Below, piece by piece: positions 1 through 8,231 of a stretch of 64,000 bases of DNA. The DNA is from Mesorhizobium sp. B2-8-5. Lineage in GTDB: Bacteria; Pseudomonadota; Alphaproteobacteria; Rhizobiales; Rhizobiaceae. Numbering within the stretch: position 1 is the stretch's first letter; each line of letters begins with the position of its first letter. The DNA lies in the NCBI RefSeq assembly GCF_006440675.2, contig NZ_CP083951.1:3691501-3755500 (forward strand), in the 5' to 3' direction. The notes under the pieces are model-generated. The model had not been told where the DNA came from and made no database searches. It worked only from the letters and a program-made list of their open reading frames with translations. The translations under genes and the position numbers were made by a program.

Positions 1-167
1 TAGGAGCAGGTGCTGAGGATGAACAGCCACGCCCAGACGACCAGGTAGAGCTTGATCGGGTGCTCCTGATGAACCTCGGCGTGAGCGACCGCTGTCGCGG
101 CCGCATCCTGCGCATGGGCGGTGTGCAGCGCGTGTTGTCCGAGACCGTTTGCGGTTGCTTCAGCCAT
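1..167 (-). CDS. Cytochrome c oxidase subunit IV-like protein (partial, C-terminus outside window)
   Basis: Reading on the minus strand from an ATG at 167, the frame stays open to the window edge and gives about 55 residues. An Ala/His-rich N-terminus is followed by a hydrophobic segment starting KLYLVVWAWLFILSTCSY, which resembles the first membrane helix of the short prokaryotic cytochrome c oxidase subunit IV family. It starts 26 bp downstream of the subunit III gene and is the last visible gene of the coxMNOP-type operon, so it is probably a small accessory subunit of that oxidase. The rest of the gene lies left of the window. The family call rests on context and one helix only. Confidence 0.6.
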   Translation of the reverse strand, partial: MAEATANGLGQHALHTAHAQDAAATAVAHAEVHQEHPIKLYLVVWAWLFILSTCS

Positions 168-193
168 AGCTTCCTCTCAATAGGGACTGCCTC

Positions 194-916
194 TCACCAA
201 AGATAAAAGAAGGCGAAAATGAACACCCAAACCAGGTCGACGAAGTGCCAGTAGAGGCCCATGATCTCGACATTCTCGTAGCGGCCCTTGCGGCTGGTGA
301 AGAAGCCGGGACGACCGGTGTCGAAGTCGCCACGCCAGACTTTTCGCGCCACGATGATGAGGAAGATCACGCCGATCGTCACGTGCGTGCCGTGGAAACC
401 GGTGATCATGAAGAAGCATGAGCCGAACTGCGCGGCTCCCCAGGGATTGCCCCAGGGCCGTACCCCTTCGGTGATCAGCTTGGTCCATTCGAAGGCCTGC
501 ATGCCGACGAACGTTGCGCCAAGCGCAGCGGTCAACAGCATCAGGATCGCGGTCTTGCGGCGGTCGCGGCGGTAGCCGAAATTGACGGCCATGGCCATGG
601 TGCCGCTGCTCGAGATCAGCACGAAGGTCATGATGGCGATAAGGATCAGCGGGATCTCCTGGCCGCCGATGCGCAAGGCAAAGACCTCGCTCGGGTTCGG
701 CCAGGGCACGCGTGTCGACATGCGGGCGGTCATATAGGAGAGCAGGAAGCAGCCGAAGATGAAGGTGTCGCTGAGCAGGAAGATCCACATCATGGCCTTG
801 CCCCAGGACACGTTCTTGAACGCGCGCTGATCCGAGGCCCAGTCGGCGGTAATGCCGCGCCAACCGGCGGGCCGAGGCTCCATCTGGCTGGTATGTGTCA
901 TGGTCGTCTCGGCCAT
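194..916 (-). CDS. coxP: Heme-copper oxidase subunit III (CoxP-like)
   Basis: A 240-residue integral membrane protein of the cytochrome c/quinol oxidase subunit III family. Typical blocks are visible: WGKAMMWIFLLSDTFIFG near the N-terminus, GMQAFEW in the middle, FFMITGFHGTHVTIGV, and the C-terminal GLYWHFVDLVWVFIFAFFYLW. Subunit III supports proton uptake and stability of the catalytic core. It lies 10 bp after a second subunit III-like gene. That arrangement (II, I, III, III) is the one known for coxMNOP, an alternative cytochrome c oxidase of Bradyrhizobium. The start at 916 is an ATG with a second in-frame ATG five codons later, so the N-terminus may be slightly shorter. Confidence 0.9.
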   Translation of the reverse strand: MAETTMTHTSQMEPRPAGWRGITADWASDQRAFKNVSWGKAMMWIFLLSDTFIFGCFLLSYMTARMSTRVPWPNPSEVFALRIGGQEIPLILIAIMTFVLISSSGTMAMAVNFGYRRDRRKTAILMLLTAALGATFVGMQAFEWTKLITEGVRPWGNPWGAAQFGSCFFMITGFHGTHVTIGVIFLIIVARKVWRGDFDTGRPGFFTSRKGRYENVEIMGLYWHFVDLVWVFIFAFFYLW

Positions 917-926
917 CGCCGGTCTC

Positions 927-1631
927 CTAGGTCAGCAATTGTCGGCAAATTTCGATGAACGTCGCCGCCCAACCTGCCAGAAGGGCGAAGATGCCGAGCC
1001 AGACGAAAAGCAGGAAATGCCAATACATGGCGCAGAGCTCGACGCTGAGACGAATTCGCTCCGGCCGCGCTCCGCTCCAGGCACCGATGCTCGTCCTGCC
1101 AAGGCCGAACAGACCGCCCAGTATGTGCAGGCCATGCATGCCGGTGATCAGATAGAAGAAGCTGTTGGCCGGGTTGGATGCCAGCAGATAGCCGTCCCCG
1201 GTCAGCTGCCGCCATGCCATCAACTGCCCGACAAGGAAGGCAAGCGCGGTGAGCCCTGCCGTGGCAAGGCCTAACCGGACGTTGTCGATCTGGCCCTTGC
1301 GCGCGGCAACCACCGCGCATTGCAGCGCGACGCTGCTCAATACCAGCACGCCGGTGTTGAGCCAGAGCAGGCGGGGCAGCGGCAGCGGCTGCCAGTCCGG
1401 CAGGCCCATGCGCATGAAATAGGCGCTGGTGAACAGCGAGAACAGGCAGCCGACGACGGCGAGGAAGACGCCGAGACCGATCTTGGCGGTGGGCAGGGAC
1501 GACCGGCCGGTGCCGGCGAAATCCCCGGCCAGACCTTGCTCCAGCCATGGCTTGGATGTCAGCCGCTGGTGCGAAAGCCACCAGCCGGCAAAGCCGGCGA
1601 TCACAGCCAAGAAGACCAGGATGACGCTCAT
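927..1631 (-). CDS. coxO: Second heme-copper oxidase subunit III-like protein (CoxO-like)
   Basis: A 234-residue polytopic membrane protein of the subunit III superfamily, more divergent than its neighbour. The diagnostic parts are FFYLITGMHGLHILGG in the second half and the C-terminal MYWHFLLFVWLGIFALLAG. The start codon overlaps the end of the subunit I gene by 4 bp, suggesting translational coupling. Two adjacent subunit III paralogues after subunits II and I is the coxMNOP layout. Whether both proteins enter one complex cannot be read from sequence. Confidence 0.85.
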   Translation of the reverse strand: MSVILVFLAVIAGFAGWWLSHQRLTSKPWLEQGLAGDFAGTGRSSLPTAKIGLGVFLAVVGCLFSLFTSAYFMRMGLPDWQPLPLPRLLWLNTGVLVLSSVALQCAVVAARKGQIDNVRLGLATAGLTALAFLVGQLMAWRQLTGDGYLLASNPANSFFYLITGMHGLHILGGLFGLGRTSIGAWSGARPERIRLSVELCAMYWHFLLFVWLGIFALLAGWAATFIEICRQLLT

Positions 1632-3397
1632 GCCTGCTCCCTTGAGGGGGCGAAGGTGCCCGGCACGTTTTGCGGGATGAAGTCCTCCTTGGCGCCTGGC
1701 ACGCTGTAGTCATAGGCCCACCGATAGACGATCGGCAGTTCCTTGCCGAAATTGCCGTGCGCCGGCGGTGTCTGCGGCGTCTGCCATTCGAGTGTGGTCG
1801 CCCGCCACGGATTGCCGCCGGCCTCGCGGCCATGGCGGATGCTCCAGATCAGGTTGAACAGGAAAACCATCTGAGCGAAGCCGACGATGAAGGCCATGAT
1901 GCTGATGAACGAGTTCAGATGACGGGCCGATTCCGTCATTATGGTCATGTCGGTCAACTCGGCGTAGCGCCGCGGAACGCCCATCAGGCCGAGATAGTGC
2001 ATGGGGAAGAAGATCAGGTAGGCGCCGAGGAAGGTTACCCAGAAGTGGAACTTGCCGAGTGTGTCGTCCAGCATCCGTCCAGTGACCTTCGGATACCAGT
2101 GATAGATTGCGCCGAAGATCACCAGGATCGGCGCGACGCCCATGACCATGTGGAAATGGGCGACGACGAACATCGTATCCGACAGCGGCACGTCGACAAC
2201 GACATTACCGAGGAACAGTCCGGTCAAGCCGCCATTGACGAAGGTGACGATGAAGGCGAGCGCGAAAAGCATCGGCGGGGTGAGATGGATATCGCCGCGC
2301 CACAGCGTCAGCACCCAGTTATAGACCTTGATCGCCGTCGGCACGGCAATGATCAACGTCGTGGTAGCAAAGAAGAAGCCAAAATAGGGGTCCATGCCGC
2401 TCACATACATGTGGTGCGCCCAGACAACGAAGCTCAGGGCGCCGATGGCGATGATCGCCCAGACCATCATGCGGTAGCCGAAGATGTTCTTGCGCGCATG
2501 GGTGCTGATCAGGTCGGAGACGATGCCGAAAGCCGGCAGAGCGACGATGTAGACTTCCGGGTGGCCGAAGAACCAGAACAAGTGCTGGAAAAGGATCGGG
2601 CTGCCGCCATTGTGCTGAAGTTGCTCGCCCATCTCGACAATCGCCGGCATGAAGAAGGAAGTGCCGAGCACGCGGTCAAGCAGCATCATCACGCACGCGA
2701 CAAACAGCGCCGGGAAGGCGAGCAACGCCATGACGGTGGCGGTGAAGATGCCCCAGACGGTAAGCGGCAGGCGCATCAACGTCATGCCGCGCGTGCGGCC
2801 CTGCAGCACCGTCACAACATAGTTCAGGCCGCCCATGGTGAAGCCGACGATGAACAGGATGAGCGAAGAGAGCATCAGTATGATGCCCCAGTCCTGCCCA
2901 CCCGGCGTTCCGGACATGATGGCCTGCGGCGGGTAGAGGGTCCACCCGGCGCCTGTCGGCCCACCCGGCGCGAAGAAGCTCGACACCAGAACGAGTACTG
3001 CCAGCAGATAGATCCAGTAGCTCAGCATGTTGACATAGGGGAAGACCATGTCGCGGGCGCCGACCATCAGCGGGATGAGGTAGTTGCCGAAGCCGCCGAG
3101 GAAGAGCGCAGTGAGCAGGTAGATCACCATGATCATGCCGTGCATGGTGATGAACTGGTAGTAGGCCTCCGGGGTGATGAAGTCGAACGTGCCGGGAAAG
3201 CCGAGCTGCAGGCGCATCAGCCAGGAGAGAACCAGCGCCACAAGGCCGATCGCCGTTGCCGTTGCCGAGTACTGGACCGCGATGACCTTCGCGTCCTGCG
3301 AGAAGACGTACTTGGTCCACCAGTTGTGCGGATGGTAGAGTTCCACTTCCCCAACTTCGGCGGGCGGAACGGCATCTGCGGGTGTGACGTCGACCAT
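1628..3397 (-). CDS. coxN: Cytochrome c oxidase subunit I (CoxN-like)
   Basis: Catalytic subunit of an aa3-type heme-copper oxidase, about 589 residues with roughly twelve membrane helices. Key elements are visible: the GHPEVYI block (CuB histidine and the cross-linked His-Tyr pair), VWAHHMYVSGMDP (paired CuB histidines) and HFHMVMG (heme ligand region), plus GGFGNYLIPLMVGARDM. The reading frame is open upstream to 3631, but the ATG at 3397 is the better start: it begins MVDVTPADAV and has a GGAGGTG ribosome-binding site just before it. It lies 17 bp after the subunit II gene. A large antisense open frame over the same stretch is a high-G+C shadow. Confidence 0.93.
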   Translation of the reverse strand: MVDVTPADAVPPAEVGEVELYHPHNWWTKYVFSQDAKVIAVQYSATATAIGLVALVLSWLMRLQLGFPGTFDFITPEAYYQFITMHGMIMVIYLLTALFLGGFGNYLIPLMVGARDMVFPYVNMLSYWIYLLAVLVLVSSFFAPGGPTGAGWTLYPPQAIMSGTPGGQDWGIILMLSSLILFIVGFTMGGLNYVVTVLQGRTRGMTLMRLPLTVWGIFTATVMALLAFPALFVACVMMLLDRVLGTSFFMPAIVEMGEQLQHNGGSPILFQHLFWFFGHPEVYIVALPAFGIVSDLISTHARKNIFGYRMMVWAIIAIGALSFVVWAHHMYVSGMDPYFGFFFATTTLIIAVPTAIKVYNWVLTLWRGDIHLTPPMLFALAFIVTFVNGGLTGLFLGNVVVDVPLSDTMFVVAHFHMVMGVAPILVIFGAIYHWYPKVTGRMLDDTLGKFHFWVTFLGAYLIFFPMHYLGLMGVPRRYAELTDMTIMTESARHLNSFISIMAFIVGFAQMVFLFNLIWSIRHGREAGGNPWRATTLEWQTPQTPPAHGNFGKELPIVYRWAYDYSVPGAKEDFIPQNVPGTFAPSREQA

Positions 3398-3414
3398 CGG
3401 AGCACCTCCGTGCC

Positions 3415-4302
3415 CTATTCTGCGGACCTCGAGAGTTTCGAGTTTGCCGCGACGTCCAAACCGGACGCCATCGTCTTTCCTGACGATTGGCTCGCCCAGC
3501 CTGTTTGCTTGGGCGTCGACAACTGCGCAAAAGTCTGCTGCTGCCCGAGCCAGGACAGATAATCCTGCTCGGCGTCGACCATGACCACGCCATGCATCAG
3601 CGGATGTCCCTGGCCGCACAGTTCGGCGCACAAGACCTGGAAAGTGCCGGTCCTTGTCGGAGTGAACCAGAAATAGGTGACCGACCCCGGGATCATGTCC
3701 ATCTTTGCGCGAAATTCCGGGATATAGAAATCATGCAGGACATCGATCGAACGCAGCAGCACCTTGACCGGCTTGCCGACCGGCAGATGCAGGTCGGTGG
3801 CCTCGACCACGATATCGTCCTGGCCGTTGGGATCTTTGGGTGCGATGCCTAACGGATTGTCGGCGGTGACGTCGCGGGTGTCCGAAGTACCGAGCTTGCC
3901 GTCCTTGCCGGGCAAGCGGAAGCTCCACTGCCACTGCTGGGCGACGACCTCGATCTCGGTCGCATCGCTTGGAACGGTGACGAAGCGGCTCCAGACGAAC
4001 AGGCCGGGAACCAGCAAGGCAGTGACGCCTGCCGCAGTGACGACCATGAGCCACCATTCGAGCCGCTTGTTCTCCGGTTCGTATGCCGCGCGATTGCCTT
4101 CCCGATGCCGGAAGCGGAAGACGCAATAAGCCATAAAGAGGACGACAGCGGCAAAGACGATGCCGGTGATCCAGAAGCTGATGATGATGGTGTGGTCGAT
4201 ATAGTCCCAGTTCGAGGCAATCGGAGTCCACCACCATGGGCTCAGGAAGTGGAACAACACTGAGCCCACAACGATTAAAACGAGTACAAGCACAACGGCC
4301 AT
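3415..4302 (-). CDS. coxM: Cytochrome c oxidase subunit II (CoxM-like)
   Basis: A 295-residue subunit II with two N-terminal membrane helices and a periplasmic CuA domain. The CuA ligands are present in CAELCGQGHPLMHGVVMV (two Cys, His, Met), with an upstream aromatic QQWQWSF patch used in electron transfer from cytochrome c. There is no CXXCH heme motif, so it is not a caa3-type fusion. The start at 4302 (MAVVLVLVLIVVG) follows a GGAGGAA ribosome-binding site. The frame is open ten codons further, which looks spurious. It is the first gene of the operon M-N-O-P, so the promoter should lie in 4303-4450. Confidence 0.92.
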   Translation of the reverse strand: MAVVLVLVLIVVGSVLFHFLSPWWWTPIASNWDYIDHTIIISFWITGIVFAAVVLFMAYCVFRFRHREGNRAAYEPENKRLEWWLMVVTAAGVTALLVPGLFVWSRFVTVPSDATEIEVVAQQWQWSFRLPGKDGKLGTSDTRDVTADNPLGIAPKDPNGQDDIVVEATDLHLPVGKPVKVLLRSIDVLHDFYIPEFRAKMDMIPGSVTYFWFTPTRTGTFQVLCAELCGQGHPLMHGVVMVDAEQDYLSWLGQQQTFAQLSTPKQTGWASQSSGKTMASGLDVAANSKLSRSAE

Positions 4303-4450
4303 GTCCCGTTCCTCCGGTATTGCCGGGCGCACGAAGCGTCCGAATTACCAAAGCGCATCATGCTCGATTTCCGGTTGAAATTCCAGAGCCGACTATCTTG
4401 ATCGGCAAAACGTTGCTTTTGCGCCCGGATCCTCGGGCGATCGGCGGGGG

Positions 4451-4497
4451 GCTTTAAAGCGCGTCGCGCTGAAGCGGATTCAGGCGACGCGCTTTAA
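4451..4497. repeat. Large extragenic palindrome (rhizobial repeat type)
   Basis: A near-perfect inverted repeat between coxM and radC. The arms TTAAAGCGCGTCGC and GCGACGCGCTTTAA are exact complements, extended by GGC/GCC with a one-base bulge. The inter-arm sequence contains a nested CTGAA/TTCAG stem. A shorter relative occurs at 11530-11560. This resembles the highly repeated intergenic palindromes of rhizobial genomes. It could also act as a transcription barrier between the two minus-strand units. Confidence 0.7.
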
Positions 4498-4509
4498 GCC
4501 TTTGTTTTC

Positions 4510-4558
4510 ATGCATGTCGTTATCGCAAAACCGCTGCACACTTTTGCGCGACATGCAT
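4510..4558. repeat. Second extragenic palindrome abutting the first
   Basis: Outer arms TGCATGTCG and CGACATGCA are exact complements, and an inner pair CGCAAAA/TTTTGCG lies within, giving a long imperfect hairpin. It ends at the radC stop codon and lies about 12 bp from the preceding palindrome, forming a mosaic repeat element. From memory this type of hairpin is very common between genes in Mesorhizobium; copy number would have to be counted in the genome. Confidence 0.65.
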
Positions 4559-5319
4559 TAGATCAAAAGCAGGCCCTTCATCGAGGCGTTGCTCTTGCGG
4601 CCGATGATGATGTGATCGTGCACGGCGATGCCGAGCGGCTTGGCCGTATCGATGATCTGCTTGGTCATCTCGATGTCCGCGCGGGAAGGTGTGGGATCTC
4701 CCGAAGGATGGTTGTGGACCAGGATGACGGCGCTGGCGGAGAGTTCGAGCGCCCGCTTCACCACCTCGCGCGGATAGACCGGCGTATGGTCGACGGTGCC
4801 GGTCTGCTGCACCTCGTCGGCGATGAGCCCGTTCTTCTTGTCGAGGAACAGGACGCGGAACTGTTCGCGGGCCTCGAAGGCCATGGCCGAACGGCAATAG
4901 TCGAGCAATTGCGTCCAGTTGGACAGGACTTCGCGGCCACGCACCTCGCCGCGCGCCATGCGCTGGGCGGTGGCGGCGATGACTTTTAGATCGGTCGCGA
5001 CGGTCGGCCCGATGCCTTTGACTTCTTCAAGCAAGGGTGCCGGCGCGCCGAGCACTTCGGCCAGCGAGCCGAAGCGGGCGATCAGCGCCTTGGCGATGGG
5101 CTTGGTGTCGACGCGCGGGATCAGCCGGAAGAGCAACAGTTCGAGCAGTTCATAGTCGGGCAGGGCGTCCGGTCCGCCGGCGACGAAGCGTTCGCGCAGA
5201 CGGTCGCGATGGCCGTGATAATGGGGCTTTTCTGCTGCCGTGGCCTTTTTCGGCGCCGTCCTGGGCGGCTCGATCCAGCCTTCGGAAAAGAACGCCCGCT
5301 CGTCCTCGACTTTCCCCAT
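4558..5319 (-). CDS. radC: RadC family JAB/MPN-domain protein
   Basis: A 253-residue protein of the RadC (DUF2466) family. An N-terminal helix-hairpin-helix-like part ([28 protein letters not shown], split here by eye into the family's usual blocks) precedes a C-terminal JAB/MPN metalloprotease-like domain with the hallmark [18 protein letters not shown]. The first His pair and the Asp correspond to the family's metal site. Despite the name, a role in DNA repair is not established; the biochemical activity of RadC proteins is uncertain. The ATG start at 5319 follows GGGAGCGG. It lies just downstream of map on the same strand, a common rhizobial order. Confidence 0.93.
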   Translation of the reverse strand: MGKVEDERAFFSEGWIEPPRTAPKKATAAEKPHYHGHRDRLRERFVAGGPDALPDYELLELLLFRLIPRVDTKPIAKALIARFGSLAEVLGAPAPLLEEVKGIGPTVATDLKVIAATAQRMARGEVRGREVLSNWTQLLDYCRSAMAFEAREQFRVLFLDKKNGLIADEVQQTGTVDHTPVYPREVVKRALELSASAVILVHNHPSGDPTPSRADIEMTKQIIDTAKPLGIAVHDHIIIGRKSNASMKGLLLI

Positions 5320-5351
5320 GCTCGCCCGCTCCCCTCAGGCCTCGGCTGAAA

Positions 5352-6179
5352 CTAGGCTGGCAGGCCGGGGCGGTCGAGCTTTTTCGGCGACAGCGTGAAG
5401 ATCTCGCAGCCGGTGTCGGTGACGCCGATCGTGTGCTCGTATTGCGCCGACAGCGAGCGGTCGCGCGTGACCGCCGTCCAGCCATCGGACAGCACCTTCA
5501 CATGCGGGCGGCCGAGATTGATCATCGGCTCGACCGTGAAAATCATGCCCGGCCGCATCTCGACGCCTTCATTGACGGTGCCGTAATGCAGGATGTTCGG
5601 CGCGTCGTGGAAAAGCTGGCCGACGCCGTGGCCGCAGAAATCGCGGACCACCGAGCAGCGCTCGGCCTCGGCATAGGTCTGGATCGCGGCGCCGATGGCG
5701 CCGGTGCGGGCGCCGGGCTTGATCGCGGTTATGCCGCGCATCAGGCACTCATAGGTCACCTCGAGCAGGCGCTCGGCGGCGCGCTTGATCGTGCCCACTG
5801 GATACATGCGCGAGGAATCGCCGTGCCAGCCGTCGAGGATATAGGTGACGTCGATGTTGACGATGTCGCCTTCCTTCAGCGGCTTGTTGTCGGGAATGCC
5901 ATGGCAGACGACATGGTTGATCGAGGTGCAGGACGACTTGGTGTAGCCGCGATAATTGAGCGTCGCCGGCAGCGCGCCATGGTCCATGCCGAATTCGAAG
6001 ACGAAGCGGTCGATCGTTTCCGTCGTCACGCCGGGCTTCACCATCGGCACAAGCTCGTCAAGGCAGCGCGCCGTGAGGTCGCAGGCCTTGCGCATGCCGG
6101 CAAAACCTTCCTCGCCATAGAGGCGGATCTGGCCGGTATTTCGAAGGGGGGCCGTGGAGGCGTCGAGATAGGTAACCAT
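5352..6179 (-). CDS. map: Type I methionine aminopeptidase
   Basis: A 275-residue cytosolic enzyme that removes the initiator methionine from nascent proteins. All five metal ligands can be placed: Asp in VNIDVTYILDGWHGD (two Asp), His in CGHGVGQLFHDAP, Glu in FTVEPMI and Glu in YEHTIGV. The substrate-binding His of INHVVCHGIPD is also present. The frame is open upstream to 6257, but the ATG at 6179 (MVTYLDASTAPLRNTG) matches the normal family N-terminus, although no strong ribosome-binding site precedes it. radC follows 32 bp downstream. Confidence 0.95.
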   Translation of the reverse strand: MVTYLDASTAPLRNTGQIRLYGEEGFAGMRKACDLTARCLDELVPMVKPGVTTETIDRFVFEFGMDHGALPATLNYRGYTKSSCTSINHVVCHGIPDNKPLKEGDIVNIDVTYILDGWHGDSSRMYPVGTIKRAAERLLEVTYECLMRGITAIKPGARTGAIGAAIQTYAEAERCSVVRDFCGHGVGQLFHDAPNILHYGTVNEGVEMRPGMIFTVEPMINLGRPHVKVLSDGWTAVTRDRSLSAQYEHTIGVTDTGCEIFTLSPKKLDRPGLPA

Positions 6180-6375
6180 TTTTGTCCGTTTGCCGGCGTT
6201 GGCTCCAAAGGAGCCGAATGCGAAAATCTGCTCCAGATTTGGCACCGGAAGCCGCAAGGTTCAAGGACGAAGTGCGATTGCGGCGTCCATTGCGGCTTTC
6301 CTTCGGCCATTCCATCGGTTAGGTCCGTCCTGATGTCCGGAGATTGCCTTGACGGCACCTGAACGCGAAAGACCG

Positions 6376-6744
6376 ATGCTGTTGCCGGTCAGGACCGCCT
6401 GCGCGGGCCTGATGGCGCTGCTGATGCTCGCGCTGCTGGGCTTCGCGCAGGCCGAAATCTCCGCGTCGGCCGTTTCGCTCCCGGGCGGTTCCAGCGTCAG
6501 CGCCGCTCGCCAGGGCGACACGATCGCGCTGCTCAGAACGACCGGCAAGGCGCAGGCGCTTGAAATCCGGGCCGGCCGGCCACTGCCGATAAAGCTCGTC
6601 AGCGGCAATCCCGGAGCGCTCGCGCCCGCATCCGATTTCCTGCTTATCGGCCATGTATTGCCGGCCGAAATGGGCGTCGCGCCCGTATCGGCAAGCGCAG
6701 CAGCTTCGCGCACCAACCAGCCACGCGCGCCGCCTGCCGCGTAA
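6376..6744 (+). CDS. Small secreted protein of unknown function
   Basis: About 122 residues from the ATG at 6376 (a TTG at 6349 is an alternative start). The N-terminus MLLPVRTACAGLMALLMLALLGFAQA reads, in two parts, as a positively charged start plus hydrophobic core and AQA signal-peptidase site, so export to the periplasm is likely. The mature part is short, Ala/Ser-rich and has no motif I recognise. Antisense frames of similar length exist, so the coding strand rests mainly on the signal peptide. It is divergent from map. Confidence 0.5.
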   Translation: MLLPVRTACAGLMALLMLALLGFAQAEISASAVSLPGGSSVSAARQGDTIALLRTTGKAQALEIRAGRPLPIKLVSGNPGALAPASDFLLIGHVLPAEMGVAPVSASAAASRTNQPRAPPAA

Positions 6745-6854
6745 GGCCGGGCCGCAAAGCGGCATTCAAATCAAAGACATTCCTTCGCGTCGCGATCCGG
6801 CGACGGCCGTCGGCCGTCCGCCGGTTGCGTGCGCGTCAGTTCGGATTCCGTTCA

Positions 6855-7091
6855 ATGCAACGCATCAAGACGTTCAAGACGCTTACCCGCGCGGCTGCCG
6901 CGGCCTCTTTTCTGGCAGTCCAGGCGGTAATCTGCATCGGCACCGTCTACTGGGCCGTTGCCGCCACCCTTCGCATGGAAGGAACGGCGGCGATCATGCT
7001 CGGCGCCATCTTCGCGCTGCCGTCGGCCTATGTGCTGATGGTGGTTACCCGCATGGCCTATGATGCCGAGACCGACCCGGCCAACCAGTAG
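6855..7091 (+). CDS. Small two-helix membrane protein, unknown function
   Basis: A 78-residue protein from the ATG at 6855 (a TTG ten codons earlier is possible). It has a basic N-terminus, a hydrophobic segment around SFLAVQAVICIGTVYWAVA and a second around AIMLGAIFALPSAYVLMVV, then a short acidic tail. It is probably an inner membrane protein with both ends on one side. No family recognised. It stands alone between the secreted protein and the ABC importer genes. Confidence 0.5.
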   Translation: MQRIKTFKTLTRAAAAASFLAVQAVICIGTVYWAVAATLRMEGTAAIMLGAIFALPSAYVLMVVTRMAYDAETDPANQ

Positions 7092-7237
7092 CACCTGTGA
7101 TACGGAGCAGGGGCAAGGCAGGGCGATGCGAGTTGCGTTGCCCTGTCACACAATGGTTATCCTGCGGCCTTACTCAGGTTTTCCAGCCCCGGCGCCTGCC
7201 GGACCTCGCCCAGCCTTGATCAACAACAGGTATTTCC

Positions 7238-8212
7238 ATGCGCCAGATCGTTTTCGCCGGCATGTTGCTGGCATCCACCGTAGCGGGAGCCGCCGCCGCC
7301 GACAGCACGCTGGTGCTCTACACCAGCCAGCCGAACACCGATGCCCAGCAGACCGTCGACGCCTTCATGGCGAAGAACCCGGGGATTAAGGTCGACTGGG
7401 TGCGCGACGGGACGCCGAAGATTCTGGCCAAGCTGCATGCCGAGATCGAGGCCGGCCAGCCGCAGGCCGACGTGCTGCTGATCGCCGATGTCGTGACCAT
7501 GGAAGGCCTGAAGAAGGAAGGCCGGCTGCTCGCCTATCCGGAGGCCAAGGTCGACGGCCTCGACGCGGCGCTCTACGACAAGGACAAGACCTATTTCTCG
7601 ACCAAGCTGATCACCACCGGCATCGTCTACAACACCAAGGCGCCTTTCGTGCCGACAAGCTGGGAAGACCTGAAGAAGCCGGAAGCCAAGGGCCTGATCG
7701 CGATGCCCAGTCCGCTGACCTCGGGCGCGGCGATGATCCACACGGTGACGCTGACCGGCAAGCTGCCGGAGGGTTGGGACTATTATGGCGCGCTCGCCAA
7801 GAACGGCGCGCAGGCCAGCGGCGGCAATGGCGACGTGCTGAAGGCCGTCAGCGGCGGCGACAAGCTGTTCGGCATGATCGTCGACTACATGCCGATCCGC
7901 GAGAAGGCCAAGGGCGCGCCGGTAGAGTTCGTCTTCCCGAAGGAAGGCGTGTCCGCCGTCACCGAACCGGTCGCTATCCTATCCACCGCCAAGAACAAGG
8001 AAGCCGCCAAGGCCTTCGTCGATTTCCTCTTGTCGAAGGACGGGCAGGAAGTGGCGGCCAAGATGGGCTACATCCCGGCCCGTGCCGACGTCGCGCTGCC
8101 GGCCGGCTATCCGGACCGCGCCTCGATCAAGGTGCTCGACTATGATGCGGCGGCCGCGCTCGCCAATGATGCCCAGAACAAGGAAAAGTTCAGCGCGGTG
8201 ATGAGCCAGTAA
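7238..8212 (+). CDS. ABC importer periplasmic substrate-binding protein (iron(III)/phosphonate type)
   Basis: A 324-residue extracellular solute-binding protein. The signal peptide MRQIVFAGMLLASTVAGAAA ends before DSTLVLYTSQP, the usual first strand of the FbpA/AfuA-like class. Further class features are VDWVRDGTPKILAKLHAE, ADVLLIADVVTMEGLKKEG and GIVYNTKAP. This class binds ferric iron or small anions such as 2-aminoethylphosphonate; the metal-binding tyrosine pair typical of FbpA is not clearly seen, so the substrate is left open. The fused permease gene starts 19 bp downstream on the same strand. Confidence 0.85.
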   Translation: MRQIVFAGMLLASTVAGAAAADSTLVLYTSQPNTDAQQTVDAFMAKNPGIKVDWVRDGTPKILAKLHAEIEAGQPQADVLLIADVVTMEGLKKEGRLLAYPEAKVDGLDAALYDKDKTYFSTKLITTGIVYNTKAPFVPTSWEDLKKPEAKGLIAMPSPLTSGAAMIHTVTLTGKLPEGWDYYGALAKNGAQASGGNGDVLKAVSGGDKLFGMIVDYMPIREKAKGAPVEFVFPKEGVSAVTEPVAILSTAKNKEAAKAFVDFLLSKDGQEVAAKMGYIPARADVALPAGYPDRASIKVLDYDAAAALANDAQNKEKFSAVMSQ

Positions 8213-8231
8213 GCGGCCCGGAAGGGAAACT

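Noticed and set aside
1670..3562. 630-codon open frame antisense to the oxidase subunit I gene, and similar long antisense frames over the RND permeases (for example 13898-15547 and 15614-17122)
   Set aside because: The opposite strand encodes well-known proteins. The antisense products are low-complexity, rich in His, Arg, Asp and Gln, as expected from mirrored high-G+C codons.
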